Shown: in pieces, positions 16,901-25,838 of the stretch
Layout of the letters: the number at the start of each line of letters is the position of its first letter
How positions within the stretch are numbered: position 1 is the stretch's first letter
Assembly (NCBI GenBank): GCA_028710895.1
Contig: JAQTTH010000015.1
Coordinates: forward strand, 1-64,000
Direction of reading: 5' to 3'
Source of the DNA: Paludibacter sp.
GTDB lineage: Bacteria; Bacteroidota; Bacteroidia; Bacteroidales; Paludibacteraceae
Length of the DNA: 64,000 bases
Translations under genes and position numbers: made by a program
Notes under the pieces: model-generated
Seen by the model: only the letters and a program-made list of their open reading frames with translations
Told to the model about the DNA's origin: nothing
Databases searched by the model: none

Positions 16901-18874
16901 TTTAAATTGGAAGATATAACCCGCATTGTACAGAAAGACAGTCTTCTGGCTAAAGGCGATGTAGATGGAAACGTATTGTTGAAAAGAGTAAACAACTCTT
17001 ACGGTATTATTGCCGACGCCAACATTACCAACTTATTTATTCGTAGCGTTCCCATTGGCAATCTGGCTGTAAAAGCTGATAATCCTACCAGCGAGCGATT
17101 TGATATCAATGCAAAACTATCGGGACCCGACAATAATCTGACTGCAACCGGTTTCTTTATTCCAAACGGTGGCGACAATTCGTTGAATATAAAAACCGAC
17201 ATTCAATCGCTTTCGATGAAAACCATGGAAGCATTTTCGATGGGTCAACTAACCGAAGCATCGGGAAATGTTACCGGAAACTTTCTGATAAGCGGAAGAA
17301 CCGATGCACCTGAAATAAACGGCGCGTTGACATTCAATAACGCGTTTTTGAAACCTACTTACCTGAATAACCGATTGGAACTAAAACACGAAACGGTTCA
17401 GATTAAAACAGACGGAATCTATTTCAATAAGTTTACCATGTTGGATATCAATAAGCATGTTGCGACAATTGATGGCGAAGTGAAAATGAAAAATTTCTCC
17501 GATTATATGTTTGGCTTACATGTAAATTCTAAGGACTTTCTGCTTTTCAATACAAGTGCCAAAGACAACAAGGAATTCTTCGGACGAATGATTATCGACA
17601 GTAAAATTGATCTGACAGGGCCTATGTCGTTGCCAGTTATAAATGCAAAGTTGAAAATGAAAAAAGGCTCGAACTTTACCTTTGCAGTACCCGAAGATAA
17701 ACTTACAACCGACAAAGGCGAAGACGTGTTGGAGTTCAATGATTCCACGTCGCTCAGTTCCATTTTATTCCGAAAAGATAAAACAATCATAAAGAAAACG
17801 AGCTTGAGCGGCTTCGATTTATCATCCATTATTGAAGTGGATAAAGAAGCCACACTACGTTTATTAATGGATCCGACTTCCTCCGATTCGTTGGTGGTTA
17901 GAGGCGATGCAGCCTTAAGTTTCACCATGGATCGTAGCGGGAAAATGAGCCTTACCGGAGCATATAATCTGAATGATGGAAGTTACCTTATTTCGTTGGA
18001 ACAGGTGATTAAACGTAAATTCGATATTATTCCAGGAAGTACCATCATTTGGAATGGTGACCCATTGGATGCTGATATCAACATGAATGCGACCTATTCG
18101 GTACGTGCCGCTCCATACGATTTGGTTGCCGATCAGATGGCCGGGTTAAGTGATGTTGAAAAAGGGGGTTATAAACAAATGTACCCGTTTTTGGTGATGC
18201 TTAAATTGCGTGGAGCAATATTAAAACCCGAGATTAACTTTGAAATACAGTTGCCTCCCGAAAACAAAGGAATTCTGGGTGGTGCTGTGAATCAAAAACT
18301 GACTATGCTCAACGAAGATCCATCGTTGCTCAACAAGCAAGTGTTTGCCTTATTGGTATTGGGCAGGTTTGTACAGGAAAATCCATTGACAACCGAGTCG
18401 GGTGGAACATCTACGCTGGTTCGTTCTACGGTGGGTAATTTTCTGTCTGCACAACTAAATCAGCTGAGTTCAAAAATTGTAAAAGGCGTGGATTTGAACT
18501 TCAATGTGCAATCGTACGACGATTATCAAACCGGACAAGCACAGGGAAGAACACAAGTGGAAATTGGACTGAAAAAGCAGCTTTTCAATGATCGATTAAC
18601 GGTTCAACTTGGTGGAGCAGTAGATGTGGAAGGCGATAGAGCAAAACAAAATTCGGCGAGCGAAATTACAAGCGATGTTACAGTAGAATACAAGCTAACA
18701 AAAGATGGTGCTTACCGCTTGAAAGGCTTCAGACATAATCAGTACGAAGGTGCCATTGAAGGTCAGCTTGTTGAAACCGGTGTGGGCGTCGTGTATGTAA
18801 AGGATTTTGATAAGTGGGGGAAAAGAGCCCCTAAGTCACCCAAAAAGGGGACTAAAAAGACCCCTAACCCCTAA
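13904..18874 (+). CDS. tamB: TamB-like translocation and assembly module protein
   Basis: A 1656-residue AsmA/TamB-family protein. It has one N-terminal membrane anchor (residues ~12-36) and then a very long periplasmic beta-rich region thought to form a groove that moves phospholipids or assists outer-membrane protein assembly. The C-terminal DUF490/TamB domain is recognisable at ~1330-1640, with YSVRAAPYDLVAD, LLVLGRF-like ALLVLGRFVQENPL and NFNVQSYDDYQTGQAQGRTQVEIGLKK (given here in parts). The last residues (KRAPKSPKKGTKKTPNP) are encoded by an intergenic-type repeat rich in CCCCTAA, so the natural C-terminus may have been extended by repeat insertion. The TamA-like partner follows after 34 bp. 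Confidence 0.92.
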   Translation: MNKALVILKKTGKAILWIVGVFVLLFLVVAGIIQIPAVQTKIVHAATSFVSNKTHTRVEIDHVSISFPKTVVIEGLFLEDRNKDTLISAGKAKVNIVLRDLLFNKICVNNIELENLNLNLYSTKTDSLFNYNFLLTAFADTAKVDTTQTKKPSAWTFTVDYITLQHIRLRYDDEFGGMNVSASLEKLEMKLNEINFATSLYAIDDLMVEKLKANVLLTEAVSKSKKKSTTQLPNITANNIQINNSTVNFGDSINKQSVLATIKRFELKEGTVDLGNELVNLDKIYLSESDIQYKTSASATPDSTKEIPISLKNQWKVTVQHIDLDNNSVAYTVGNKSENQNSFDPDFMQFNRLNLIASNLFYSSDLTKITIDKFNAIDQNDFAITQFQTHFKMDNHSITAQRIIARTGNSSLEGNVNIQFESLKSLSESLPYLVLNINVQKSSFMNADILYFSPALAKQDFFKKSRNITNVSGVIFGQINKLKGRNIVVKTGDRTVLETDFTIVGLPKTETAYFVFPNMKLVSGRQDLHMMAGSYIPSSISLPEDITMLIDFKGNPTSFETTLGMSSTYGAANLVATLDPQENFTGNMSTTGLDMGSLLKNKEMYGPVSLTAEVKGHGLDAKTIKAHIKADVTEIFLNKYTYNNLTIDGTATGKEFSGKVNLNDKNAVLNLDGLVNMTPNQEQYKFHLNVQGADLQKLNFSKDDIRIGLDASADFKGGTVDKLNGTAGISKLILTHNGKKYLLDSVLVASVNAPNKSKFDFNSALVGLKYEGTISPTSLSSALTQFINTYFPFTADKAPKKKTEPSNFAFEIQLHNHPILSEVLLPELKEFEPGIITGSFDSEKKELKLNAFMKHILYGTTEINDLALDVHSDSTALNYKLSSSGISNSQINFTNFLFDGKLADNKMLANISSIDNAGNKKLLIQSQITKDKDNYKLELDPTNFYLMNNRWDIAADNYIEFGKPGFLIHHLFMNNGKSQVNIASVNDKFNDDLNVAIRNFKLEDITRIVQKDSLLAKGDVDGNVLLKRVNNSYGIIADANITNLFIRSVPIGNLAVKADNPTSERFDINAKLSGPDNNLTATGFFIPNGGDNSLNIKTDIQSLSMKTMEAFSMGQLTEASGNVTGNFLISGRTDAPEINGALTFNNAFLKPTYLNNRLELKHETVQIKTDGIYFNKFTMLDINKHVATIDGEVKMKNFSDYMFGLHVNSKDFLLFNTSAKDNKEFFGRMIIDSKIDLTGPMSLPVINAKLKMKKGSNFTFAVPEDKLTTDKGEDVLEFNDSTSLSSILFRKDKTIIKKTSLSGFDLSSIIEVDKEATLRLLMDPTSSDSLVVRGDAALSFTMDRSGKMSLTGAYNLNDGSYLISLEQVIKRKFDIIPGSTIIWNGDPLDADINMNATYSVRAAPYDLVADQMAGLSDVEKGGYKQMYPFLVMLKLRGAILKPEINFEIQLPPENKGILGGAVNQKLTMLNEDPSLLNKQVFALLVLGRFVQENPLTTESGGTSTLVRSTVGNFLSAQLNQLSSKIVKGVDLNFNVQSYDDYQTGQAQGRTQVEIGLKKQLFNDRLTVQLGGAVDVEGDRAKQNSASEITSDVTVEYKLTKDGAYRLKGFRHNQYEGAIEGQLVETGVGVVYVKDFDKWGKRAPKSPKKGTKKTPNP

Positions 18875-18908
18875 AGCGGAACTGGATTAGCACCTATAAT
18901 TATTTGTA

Positions 18909-21242
18909 ATGAAAAATAGACAAAATATAAGAGGCAAAAGTAACTCATTTCCCCTTCAGGGGCTAGGAGTTCTCTTTATCTGCCTTCTCCTTGCAGCCTG
19001 CACAGGCACAAGTCATTTGCCAAAAGGCGAACGACTTTATATTGGTGCGAAGATAAAATTGGAGTCCATAGAGAAATTCAACAAAGGAAATATCAAAGCC
19101 ATTGTTGAGTCTGTTGTTCGCCCCGAACCCAATAACAGCTATTTTGGTATACGTCCGCAATTGTGGCTATACATGGCTGCAGGAGTAAATCCCAAAAGTA
19201 AATATAAACAATGGTTGCAAAAAAACGGACAAGCACCGGTACTGATGACGAATGTAAGTCCATCGGCTACAACGGCAGTGATTGATGCAACTTTATTCAA
19301 CATAGGGATTTTCAACAGCAATACAACATACAAAATCGTTGAAAAAAAACATACAGCTTCGGTTGTTTACACGAGCTATATTCATAAACCTTATACAGTG
19401 AAAGAGTTTGTTTACACCATCTCGGATGATAGTTTAAGTCGGCTTATTCTTTCGGATGCAAAAAACACAATCATTAAGCCGGGCGAAGATTATAATCTCG
19501 ACATATTAAAAGCTGAACGGGTACGCATTGATGCCGTATTGAAAAACAACGGATATTTCTATTTTAATCCCGATTATTTACTTTTTAAAGCCGATACTTC
19601 CATTGTGAATCACACTATTTCGCTGGAGTTGACTTTGAAAGACAGTCTTTCCGAAAATGCATTGACAGTTTATCGCATCAACAAAGTGTTTATTGACCAG
19701 AATTACTCGTTAAACGATGAAGTAGCCGATAGCACAAAGGATACACTTGTGTATCAAAATACCATATTCATGGGAAACAAGGATGAGATGAATATCCACC
19801 CGAAAGTGATTTTACGTTCGGTTTATTTACGGAAACACGAAATCTATTCCCGGGAGAACCATAATATTACCCTCAATCGATTAATGTCGATGGGAAATTT
19901 TAAATTTGTACAGGTAAAGTTTTCCGACAGTGATACAACGGCTCTCGGCTATCTGGATGCAACTATCCTCATGACTCCTATGACCAATCATACCTTTCGG
20001 GCTGAAATTGATATGGTTTCCAAATCAAACAATTATACCGGCCCACGCATGAATCTGAGTCTCTTGAATCGCAATGCGTTTAAAGGTGCTGAATTGCTGA
20101 GTTTAAACCTGGCCGGTTCGTTCGAGGCGCAACTGAGTGGTGTGAATAAGAATCTCTTTTCCTATTCCTTCAACCCACAAGTTGAACTGACTTTTCCACG
20201 CTTTCTGGCTCCAATCAACATAAAACAGACAAACAGTATTTATGTACCCAAAACTACTTTCTCGCTTTCGTACAACTTCCTGAAACGAGTGAATTATTTC
20301 GATATGAGTACCTTTCAGTTTACGTACGGTTTTAAATGGAAAAACAGTATCAGCATTGAACATGAATTCAATCCTGTTAGTATTAGCAATACGTCTCTTA
20401 ACAATGAGTCTGCCTTATTCACCGACTTGCTGGCTGCTAATCCATTCCTGAAAAAAAGCTACGAAGAACAGTTTATTGCCGGAGGAAATTACTCGTTTAC
20501 TTACAACGAACAAATGCTTGCGGGAAAAAAGCTGCAATATTTTATCCATTTTACAGCCGAAACAGCCGGGAACCTCTTCTCATTAGCAAAAAGGATAGGT
20601 GGTGAAACTCCAACATCAGATAACCCTTCAAAAATTGCCGGTTCTGTTTATTCTCAATTTGCCAAACTAAGTGTTGATGGTCGTGCTTATTACAATTTCA
20701 GGAATAAGAATAAAATTGCATTGCGCGTGTTTGCCGGAGCTGCAAGTTCCTATGGTAATTCTTCTACTTTGCCTTACAGTAAACAGTTTTTCAGTGGTGG
20801 TCCGAATAGTATCCGTGCTTTCCAGATAAACTCTATTGGTCCGGGAACATACCTTCAGAACGCTGCAACTACGGGCTTTCTGCAATTGGGTGGCGACATT
20901 AAATTGGAAACCAATGCTGAATATCGTTTTGGTATTTATAAGTATTTTAAAGGTGCTGTGTTTGTTGATGCCGGAAATGTGTGGTTACAAAAGTCCAATC
21001 CGGCAAACATGGGTAGTCCGTTTGCTTTCAGTAGTTTTATGAATGAGTTGGCGGTTGGAGCTGGATTAGGATTACGGGTAGATGTTTCGTTCTTTGTGCT
21101 GCGATTCGACCTGGCCATGCCATTGCGAAAACCGTGGTTGGAAGATAACCACCGTTGGGTAGTTGATAAGATTGACTTTACGAGTCCTGCCTGGAGAACT
21201 CAGAACCTGATATTAAATATAGCTATCGGCTATCCGTTTTAA
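18909..21242 (+). CDS. tamL: TamA-like Omp85 outer-membrane lipoprotein (TamL)
   Basis: A 777-residue Omp85-family protein with POTRA-like domains in the N-terminal half (~45-360, e.g. KAERVRIDAVLKNNGYFYF and the start pattern LPKGERLY) and a C-terminal 16-strand barrel (~370-777). The barrel contains the conserved FSGGPNSIRAFQ motif (~633) and ends in IGYPF. The signal sequence ends in a lipobox with Cys31 (LLLAAC), the mark of the TamL form found in Bacteroidota. With TamB it should form the outer- and inner-membrane halves of the TAM system. Oddly, the segment before the hydrophobic core (SFPLQGLGVL) is encoded by the dispersed repeat CCCCTTCAGGGG. The start at 18909 is the only one giving the signal peptide. 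Confidence 0.9.
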   Translation: MKNRQNIRGKSNSFPLQGLGVLFICLLLAACTGTSHLPKGERLYIGAKIKLESIEKFNKGNIKAIVESVVRPEPNNSYFGIRPQLWLYMAAGVNPKSKYKQWLQKNGQAPVLMTNVSPSATTAVIDATLFNIGIFNSNTTYKIVEKKHTASVVYTSYIHKPYTVKEFVYTISDDSLSRLILSDAKNTIIKPGEDYNLDILKAERVRIDAVLKNNGYFYFNPDYLLFKADTSIVNHTISLELTLKDSLSENALTVYRINKVFIDQNYSLNDEVADSTKDTLVYQNTIFMGNKDEMNIHPKVILRSVYLRKHEIYSRENHNITLNRLMSMGNFKFVQVKFSDSDTTALGYLDATILMTPMTNHTFRAEIDMVSKSNNYTGPRMNLSLLNRNAFKGAELLSLNLAGSFEAQLSGVNKNLFSYSFNPQVELTFPRFLAPINIKQTNSIYVPKTTFSLSYNFLKRVNYFDMSTFQFTYGFKWKNSISIEHEFNPVSISNTSLNNESALFTDLLAANPFLKKSYEEQFIAGGNYSFTYNEQMLAGKKLQYFIHFTAETAGNLFSLAKRIGGETPTSDNPSKIAGSVYSQFAKLSVDGRAYYNFRNKNKIALRVFAGAASSYGNSSTLPYSKQFFSGGPNSIRAFQINSIGPGTYLQNAATTGFLQLGGDIKLETNAEYRFGIYKYFKGAVFVDAGNVWLQKSNPANMGSPFAFSSFMNELAVGAGLGLRVDVSFFVLRFDLAMPLRKPWLEDNHRWVVDKIDFTSPAWRTQNLILNIAIGYPF

Positions 21243-21346
21243 ATTGTCAGCTGTCTGAATCAGGATTACAGAATTAATCAATTTACAGAATTATGAAATA
21301 AATCATACCCGGAGCTTATACTCAGCAAACACTAAAAAATTGATAA

Positions 21347-21796
21347 TTAATTGACTATCATAGTTTCGAACCGACCGATCTTTAATCTGACAGGTAATTT
21401 GTATTTTTCTTTTATGTGTGAAATGTCGAAATAGATTGTCTCCAGTTGAATCAATGTGCATTTATCAGTATTCACAACCAAAGGCAGTAAACTAACGGTT
21501 GGAACTGTATCTATCAGTTCGTATTTTTCGTAAAGTTTGAAAAAGTAATCGCCACAACCACCTTTGTAAGTTATATCCACCGTAATTTTATTTCCTTCTA
21601 CAACCAGTCCAATTACCGAAGCATACGCTTCCTGACTATCGAATATCCGGCTTATAGAATTGTAGGCATATATTTCCTCAACTTTAAGCTTGTTTTTCTC
21701 AGTTTGCAACGTGTCGTTTACATAGAAATTCCGCTGGCCAAACATGACTGAACTCGATAGCAGAATAAACACAAAGATAGCGATTGAATTTTTCAT
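21347..21796 (-). CDS. Secreted protein of unknown function
   Basis: The 149-residue protein starts at 21796 with MKNSIAIFVFILLSSSVMFG, a cleavable signal peptide ending before QRNFY. The frame stays open upstream to 21925, but that part lies in the promoter region of the divergent gene and lacks a signal. The mature part contains GNKITVDITYKGGCGDYFFK near its middle and a second Cys in TDKCTLIQLE, so a disulfide is possible. No family is recognised; it may be periplasmic. It is convergent to tamL, with about 100 bp between them. Confidence 0.65.
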   Translation of the reverse strand: MKNSIAIFVFILLSSSVMFGQRNFYVNDTLQTEKNKLKVEEIYAYNSISRIFDSQEAYASVIGLVVEGNKITVDITYKGGCGDYFFKLYEKYELIDTVPTVSLLPLVVNTDKCTLIQLETIYFDISHIKEKYKLPVRLKIGRFETMIVN

Positions 21797-21853
21797 GATT
21801 TTAATTTTATATTTGGTGAAGGTACAACAATATATACCCAATTGGTTGACAAA

Positions 21854-21919
21854 GTGTGAATTATGCAATTTATAAATCGAATTGTGTAACTCCTTAGTTG
21901 CTGAATTTTCTGACTTTTG
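21854..21919 (+). promoter_or_regulatory. Shared operator and -7 box (site 5, coiled-coil lipoprotein)
   Basis: GTGTGAATTATGCAAT is followed by GAATTGTGTAAC. The cores lie at 21864 and 21885 (21 bp), with TTTG at 21916-21919 after 25 bp. Confidence 0.82.
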
Positions 21920-21985
21920 TAACATTATATTCTAAAAAACTATTTAGCTTTTAATGCATACGTCAAACAATTAAATTCAAAAAGA

Positions 21986-22864
21986 ATGAAAACAATCAAA
22001 TTTTATGCAATGATTACAGCACTTGTATTCCTAACGGCATCCTGTGTAGAAAATTCAGGAAAATATAAAGCTGCAATTGCTCAGCGCGATTCGCTGGAAC
22101 AGGTGAAACAAGCTTTAGATTCGAATTACAGCCAAACATTAGTTGTTCTGAACGATATTGAAACCGGACTTTCAGAAATAAATCAGAAAGAACGGGAAAT
22201 AAAGGTTAACCTCAAGGGAGTAGAAGGTAAAACAACCACTACCCGACAAGTGATTGCAGGCCAAATGATGGAAATAAAATCCGGCATTGAGCAAAACAAA
22301 ACAAAAATTGCTGAACTTCGACGTTTGGCAGCTAAAAATGGTAAAGCAAACAATAAGCTTGCTGAAACAATCAAACGTCTGCAAAACGAAATGGACGAAA
22401 AAACGGTACAGATTCAATCACTGCAAACTGAACTCGAACAGAAAAACATCAAAATCAATGAGCTTAACACCACGGTTGATAATCAAAGTAAAAATATAGC
22501 CGAACAGCAAAATGTGATGGATCAGCAAAAAACAACAATAAAGGGTCAGGACAAGGATATAAACACAGTATGGTATTGTATAGCTTCATCTAAAAAACTC
22601 AAAGAAGCAAAGATTGTGTCGACAAGTGGACTTTTTCAACCTAAAAAAGTAATGGATAGTGAATTCGATAACAGAGCCTTTACTCAAGTTGATTTAAGAA
22701 GCCTTACTTCAGTTGCTACCGATAGTAAAAACATAAAAATCATCACTTCCCACCCTCAAAGCAGTTATGTTTTAGAAACCGGAGATGACAAGAAAATCAC
22801 TATCAAAATTATCAATTCATCGAAATTCTGGAGTGTATCAAAATATTTAGTAGTACAAATCTAA
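21986..22864 (+). CDS. Coiled-coil lipoprotein
   Basis: A 292-residue lipoprotein: signal peptide with lipobox Cys20 (LTASC), then a long coiled coil (~25-195) rich in Gln, Lys, Glu and Asn with heptad regularity, then a small beta-rich C-terminal domain (~195-292). Lipoproteins of this plan (a helical rod plus a compact C-terminal domain) are frequent in Bacteroidota and are annotated as hypothetical. It may span part of the periplasm. It has its own operator-driven promoter (site 5) and a strong terminator, so it is monocistronic. No enzymatic motifs are seen. Confidence 0.75.
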   Translation: MKTIKFYAMITALVFLTASCVENSGKYKAAIAQRDSLEQVKQALDSNYSQTLVVLNDIETGLSEINQKEREIKVNLKGVEGKTTTTRQVIAGQMMEIKSGIEQNKTKIAELRRLAAKNGKANNKLAETIKRLQNEMDEKTVQIQSLQTELEQKNIKINELNTTVDNQSKNIAEQQNVMDQQKTTIKGQDKDINTVWYCIASSKKLKEAKIVSTSGLFQPKKVMDSEFDNRAFTQVDLRSLTSVATDSKNIKIITSHPQSSYVLETGDDKKITIKIINSSKFWSVSKYLVVQI

Positions 22865-22925
22865 CTGATTTATTATAAGTATATACAAACAAAATACAGC
22901 AATTAGATGCTGCTTCTAAAAAGAT

Positions 22926-22957
22926 TAGCCATTAGAATTTTATACTTCTAATGGCTA
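22926..22957 (+). terminator. Rho-independent terminator
   Basis: TAGCCATTAGAA at 22926-22937 pairs perfectly with TTCTAATGGCTA at 22946-22957, followed by TTTTAT. Confidence 0.88.
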
Positions 22958-23010
22958 TTTTATATCTTCAAGGTTCCATGTTGGAATTAGGGTAAACACG
23001 TTAGTTCTAT

Positions 23011-23076
23011 CTATGAATTATGTAACTCATTCACTAAATTGTGTAACACTTACAATTGCCGACAATACTATCTTTG
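23011..23076 (+). promoter_or_regulatory. Shared operator and -7 box (site 6, DUF6600)
   Basis: CTATGAATTATGTAAC is followed by AAATTGTGTAAC. The cores lie at 23021 and 23042 (21 bp), with TTTG at 23073-23076 after 25 bp. The -7 box reads CTATCTTTG. Confidence 0.87.
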
Positions 23077-23141
23077 ACATATAAAACAAATTCAGCAAAC
23101 TACTGAATCAACAGTTATTCAATTTCCATAATACATTAACT

Positions 23142-24491
23142 ATGAAACCAAATATTAAAATATTTACACTATTAGTGGTCCTGACAACATCATGCCTTGT
23201 ATTGCCACGACAAACTGAAGCACAGCAATCAAGTGTTTCAATTCAGGTCTTCTATGACGAATTGAGTCCGTACGGACAATGGATTGACTACGCTGATTAT
23301 GGTTATGTGTGGATTCCCGATGTGGATTCCGATTTTGTGCCTTATTCAACCGAAGGACATTGGATAATGACTGATTATGGTTGGACCTGGGCTTCGGATT
23401 ACGACTGGGGTTGGGCGGCATTTCATTATGGTCGGTGGAGTTTTACCGATTCATTTGGATGGTTTTGGGTACCCGATAACGAATGGGGACCGGCTTGGGT
23501 TAACTGGCGTCAATCTGATGGATATTACGGTTGGTCACCTATGGAACCGGGCGTAACTGTCAGTATGAGTTTTGATAATCGGTATGACCGTAATTACGAC
23601 CACTGGATGTTTGTTCGCGAGCGCGATTTCGACAGACCCAATATCAATCAGTATTATGTAAACAGACAGGATCATGATCGAATTATTAGAAACTCAAGTG
23701 TTATAAATAACACATATAGTGATAATAGCCGACATTCAACCTATGTCACAGGTCCTTCACGAACTGATATTCAGAATGCAACGGGACGGAGAATAGTGCC
23801 AATGACTGTTCAAAACAATAGCAGACCGGGTAAGGAAATAAATAATGGTCGTTTGCAGATTTACAGACCGCAAATTGATAAAAACAGCAATGGACGAAGA
23901 GCAACTCCAACACGCGTTACGAATCAAAATGAAGTAAAACAAAGACCCACAAGAGATGTTTCAAATCCGACTGTAAATTCAGGCAGTATGCAGGAAAGAC
24001 CTTCAAACAGGGTTATTCAGGATAATAACAACAGGCAAACCATTCCGCAACGGAATGATAAGAATCACCAAAACAGAACCACCCAACCGAGTAACGAGCG
24101 CAAAATACAAACAATTGAACCTGCAAGATCAATACCTGTTGACAACAACGCCCAAGATAGACGTCCGAATGTTGTAACTCCGCAAAATAACCAACAGCCC
24201 ATTCAACGACGAAATGTAAATGAGCAAGATAATAACATGCCTGCCAGACGTTCTGAGGTGGTAATTCCACAAAATAATCCTCAACCTGTACAACAACGGA
24301 ATGTAAATATTCCTGATGCTCGTCAACAGCAACCGGGGAATACAGTTCCCGCAAAGGTTGAAAACAAACCACAACCTCAACGTGTGAATCCAACGAATAA
24401 TGGTCGTCCGGTTAATCTGCGAAAATCGGTTAAACAAGAAATCAAAAAAGAACAGCAAAGGATTCCTGATAAGAGTTCGGAAGGTAGATAA
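23142..24491 (+). CDS. DUF6600-type secreted protein with disordered N/Q-rich tail
   Basis: A 449-residue exported protein. After a signal peptide ending near QTEAQQ it has a compact domain (~30-150) dominated by aromatic repeats: LSPYGQWIDYADYGYVWIP, then several W-G-W/Y-G-R-W motifs. This matches the DUF6600 family of Tyr/Trp-rich extracellular proteins. Residues ~170-449 are low complexity, with Asn, Gln, Arg and Pro repeats, and are probably disordered, ending in a basic KQEIKKEQQR tail. The function is unknown; surface or periplasmic location is likely. It heads a group with the 125-residue-family paralogue, marC and a small membrane protein, all driven by operator site 6. Confidence 0.8.
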   Translation: MKPNIKIFTLLVVLTTSCLVLPRQTEAQQSSVSIQVFYDELSPYGQWIDYADYGYVWIPDVDSDFVPYSTEGHWIMTDYGWTWASDYDWGWAAFHYGRWSFTDSFGWFWVPDNEWGPAWVNWRQSDGYYGWSPMEPGVTVSMSFDNRYDRNYDHWMFVRERDFDRPNINQYYVNRQDHDRIIRNSSVINNTYSDNSRHSTYVTGPSRTDIQNATGRRIVPMTVQNNSRPGKEINNGRLQIYRPQIDKNSNGRRATPTRVTNQNEVKQRPTRDVSNPTVNSGSMQERPSNRVIQDNNNRQTIPQRNDKNHQNRTTQPSNERKIQTIEPARSIPVDNNAQDRRPNVVTPQNNQQPIQRRNVNEQDNNMPARRSEVVIPQNNPQPVQQRNVNIPDARQQQPGNTVPAKVENKPQPQRVNPTNNGRPVNLRKSVKQEIKKEQQRIPDKSSEGR

Positions 24492-24571
24492 ATTTGAGAG
24501 AATTTAAGTCGATAAAGCATCTGGATTGTTCTGGCTAAACATTGATAAAAATAAAGATTATGCAATTCAAA

Positions 24572-24949
24572 ATGATAAAAACAAAACAACTCGCCATTTT
24601 TATGGATGATAAGAATGCTTTGTTTATGGAACTTTACAACCACATGATTGTTTCAAGAAATATAGTGTTCAAATCAAAAGAGAACGAAGAATATATTCAG
24701 TATAACTACTCTATGCCTTCGTTTGGCTCCGATAAACATCATCACCAGCTTGCCTATTATAAAGAGATAAGCAATATTATCCGACACTATCAGCAAGTCG
24801 TACTTTTTGGTCCAATCGATACTGAAAACGAGGTTTACAGGCTTTTAAAAACTGATGATCATTTCAAAAATATTAAAATAGATTTTGTTTATACCAAAGA
24901 AATGACAGATTTTCAAATACATGAATTTGCATTAGACTATTATAAATAA
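24572..24949 (+). CDS. Uncharacterised protein, paralogue of the gene at 13319
   Basis: The 125-residue protein aligns from its first residues (MIKTKQLAIFMDDKNALFME) with the gene at 13319. It shares the aromatic-EISN-IR-Y-Q-LFGP core and the LLKTDDHFKNIKI segment. This alignment places the start at ATG 24572 rather than ATG 24560 or the TTG at 24542. Between residues 38 and 52 it has a divergent loop and a HHHQ run. The two copies sit in different operons: one behind CbpA/CbpM, this one between DUF6600 and marC. The function is not known. Confidence 0.7.
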   Translation: MIKTKQLAIFMDDKNALFMELYNHMIVSRNIVFKSKENEEYIQYNYSMPSFGSDKHHHQLAYYKEISNIIRHYQQVVLFGPIDTENEVYRLLKTDDHFKNIKIDFVYTKEMTDFQIHEFALDYYK

Positions 24950-24966
24950 TTAAACCGGTATGTAAT

Positions 24967-25581
24967 ATGCAAGATATCTGGGAGTATTCACTTACTGTTT
25001 TTATGGCCTTTTTTGCCATTATGAATCCGATTGCCAATATCCCTATTTTTGTAAAACTAACAGAAGGGCAGGACGAAAAGAAGAAAAAAGAGATTGCGAA
25101 AACATCCAATATCGTTGCTTTTCTTATCGTTTTGGCCTTTATTCTTATTGGTCAGTATATTTTCAAGATTTTCGGACTGACAATTCCTGCCTTTAAAGTG
25201 TTTGGTGGCATTCTGATCTTTTTTATCGGATTCGATATGCTTCAATCGAAGAAAACAAATGTACATGTTGAGGGTGATGCCAGCTTTGATGATGGAATAG
25301 CTATTTCGCCGCTTGCCATTCCTATTTTGGCCGGACCGGGAACCATTGTTACGGCAATGAATTTCGTTGTAAAAGCGAGTATCCTGTACTTGGGAATAAC
25401 TGTGTTTATTTTTGCCCTGATAGTTCTAATGACCTATTACGCATTTATTTACAGCAGCTATATTGTTCGGTTTGTGGGCGATAAAAAGTTCGTTATTGTA
25501 GGTAAAATCATGGGATTGATTATTGGCGTACTTGGTGCCAATATGTTGATACAGGGCATTAAACTGGCGTTTAATATATAA
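24967..25581 (+). CDS. MarC family integral membrane protein
   Basis: A 204-residue protein with six predicted transmembrane helices and the MarC/UPF0056 signatures: FFAIMNPIANIPIFVKLTEG at the N-terminus, FKVFGGILIFFIGFDML in the middle and AIPILAGPGTIVTAMN (~115-130). The family was once linked to multiple antibiotic resistance, but that link is not supported, and its substrate is uncertain. It begins 17 bp after the preceding gene and is followed by a 69-residue membrane protein after 37 bp, so it is in an operon probably driven from operator site 6. Confidence 0.9.
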   Translation: MQDIWEYSLTVFMAFFAIMNPIANIPIFVKLTEGQDEKKKKEIAKTSNIVAFLIVLAFILIGQYIFKIFGLTIPAFKVFGGILIFFIGFDMLQSKKTNVHVEGDASFDDGIAISPLAIPILAGPGTIVTAMNFVVKASILYLGITVFIFALIVLMTYYAFIYSSYIVRFVGDKKFVIVGKIMGLIIGVLGANMLIQGIKLAFNI

Positions 25582-25618
25582 CAAGTAGTAATATTCAATA
25601 ATAATTAATACAATCAAC

Positions 25619-25828
25619 ATGAAAATTATAGGTATCGCTATTGTGATAATCGGTTTAGGAATGACTCTTTTTACAGCCATTACTTATTTTACACGGGAGA
25701 AAGTGGCTGATTTAGGTGTGCTTGAAATAACGAGTAATCACCCTCATAACATCAGTTGGTCGCCTTTTGTAGGTATGGCTATCATGGTAGTGGGGGCATT
25801 TCTTATTCTTCAGGGTAAGAAGAAGTAA
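25619..25828 (+). CDS. Small two-helix membrane protein
   Basis: A 69-residue protein with helices at ~3-24 and ~48-64 separated by a polar loop (TREKVADLGVLEITSNHPHN). The plan resembles small inner-membrane proteins located beside stress genes. No named family is assigned. It ends the marC operon before a strong hairpin. Confidence 0.65.
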   Translation: MKIIGIAIVIIGLGMTLFTAITYFTREKVADLGVLEITSNHPHNISWSPFVGMAIMVVGAFLILQGKKK

Positions 25829-25838
25829 TGTGTGTTTT

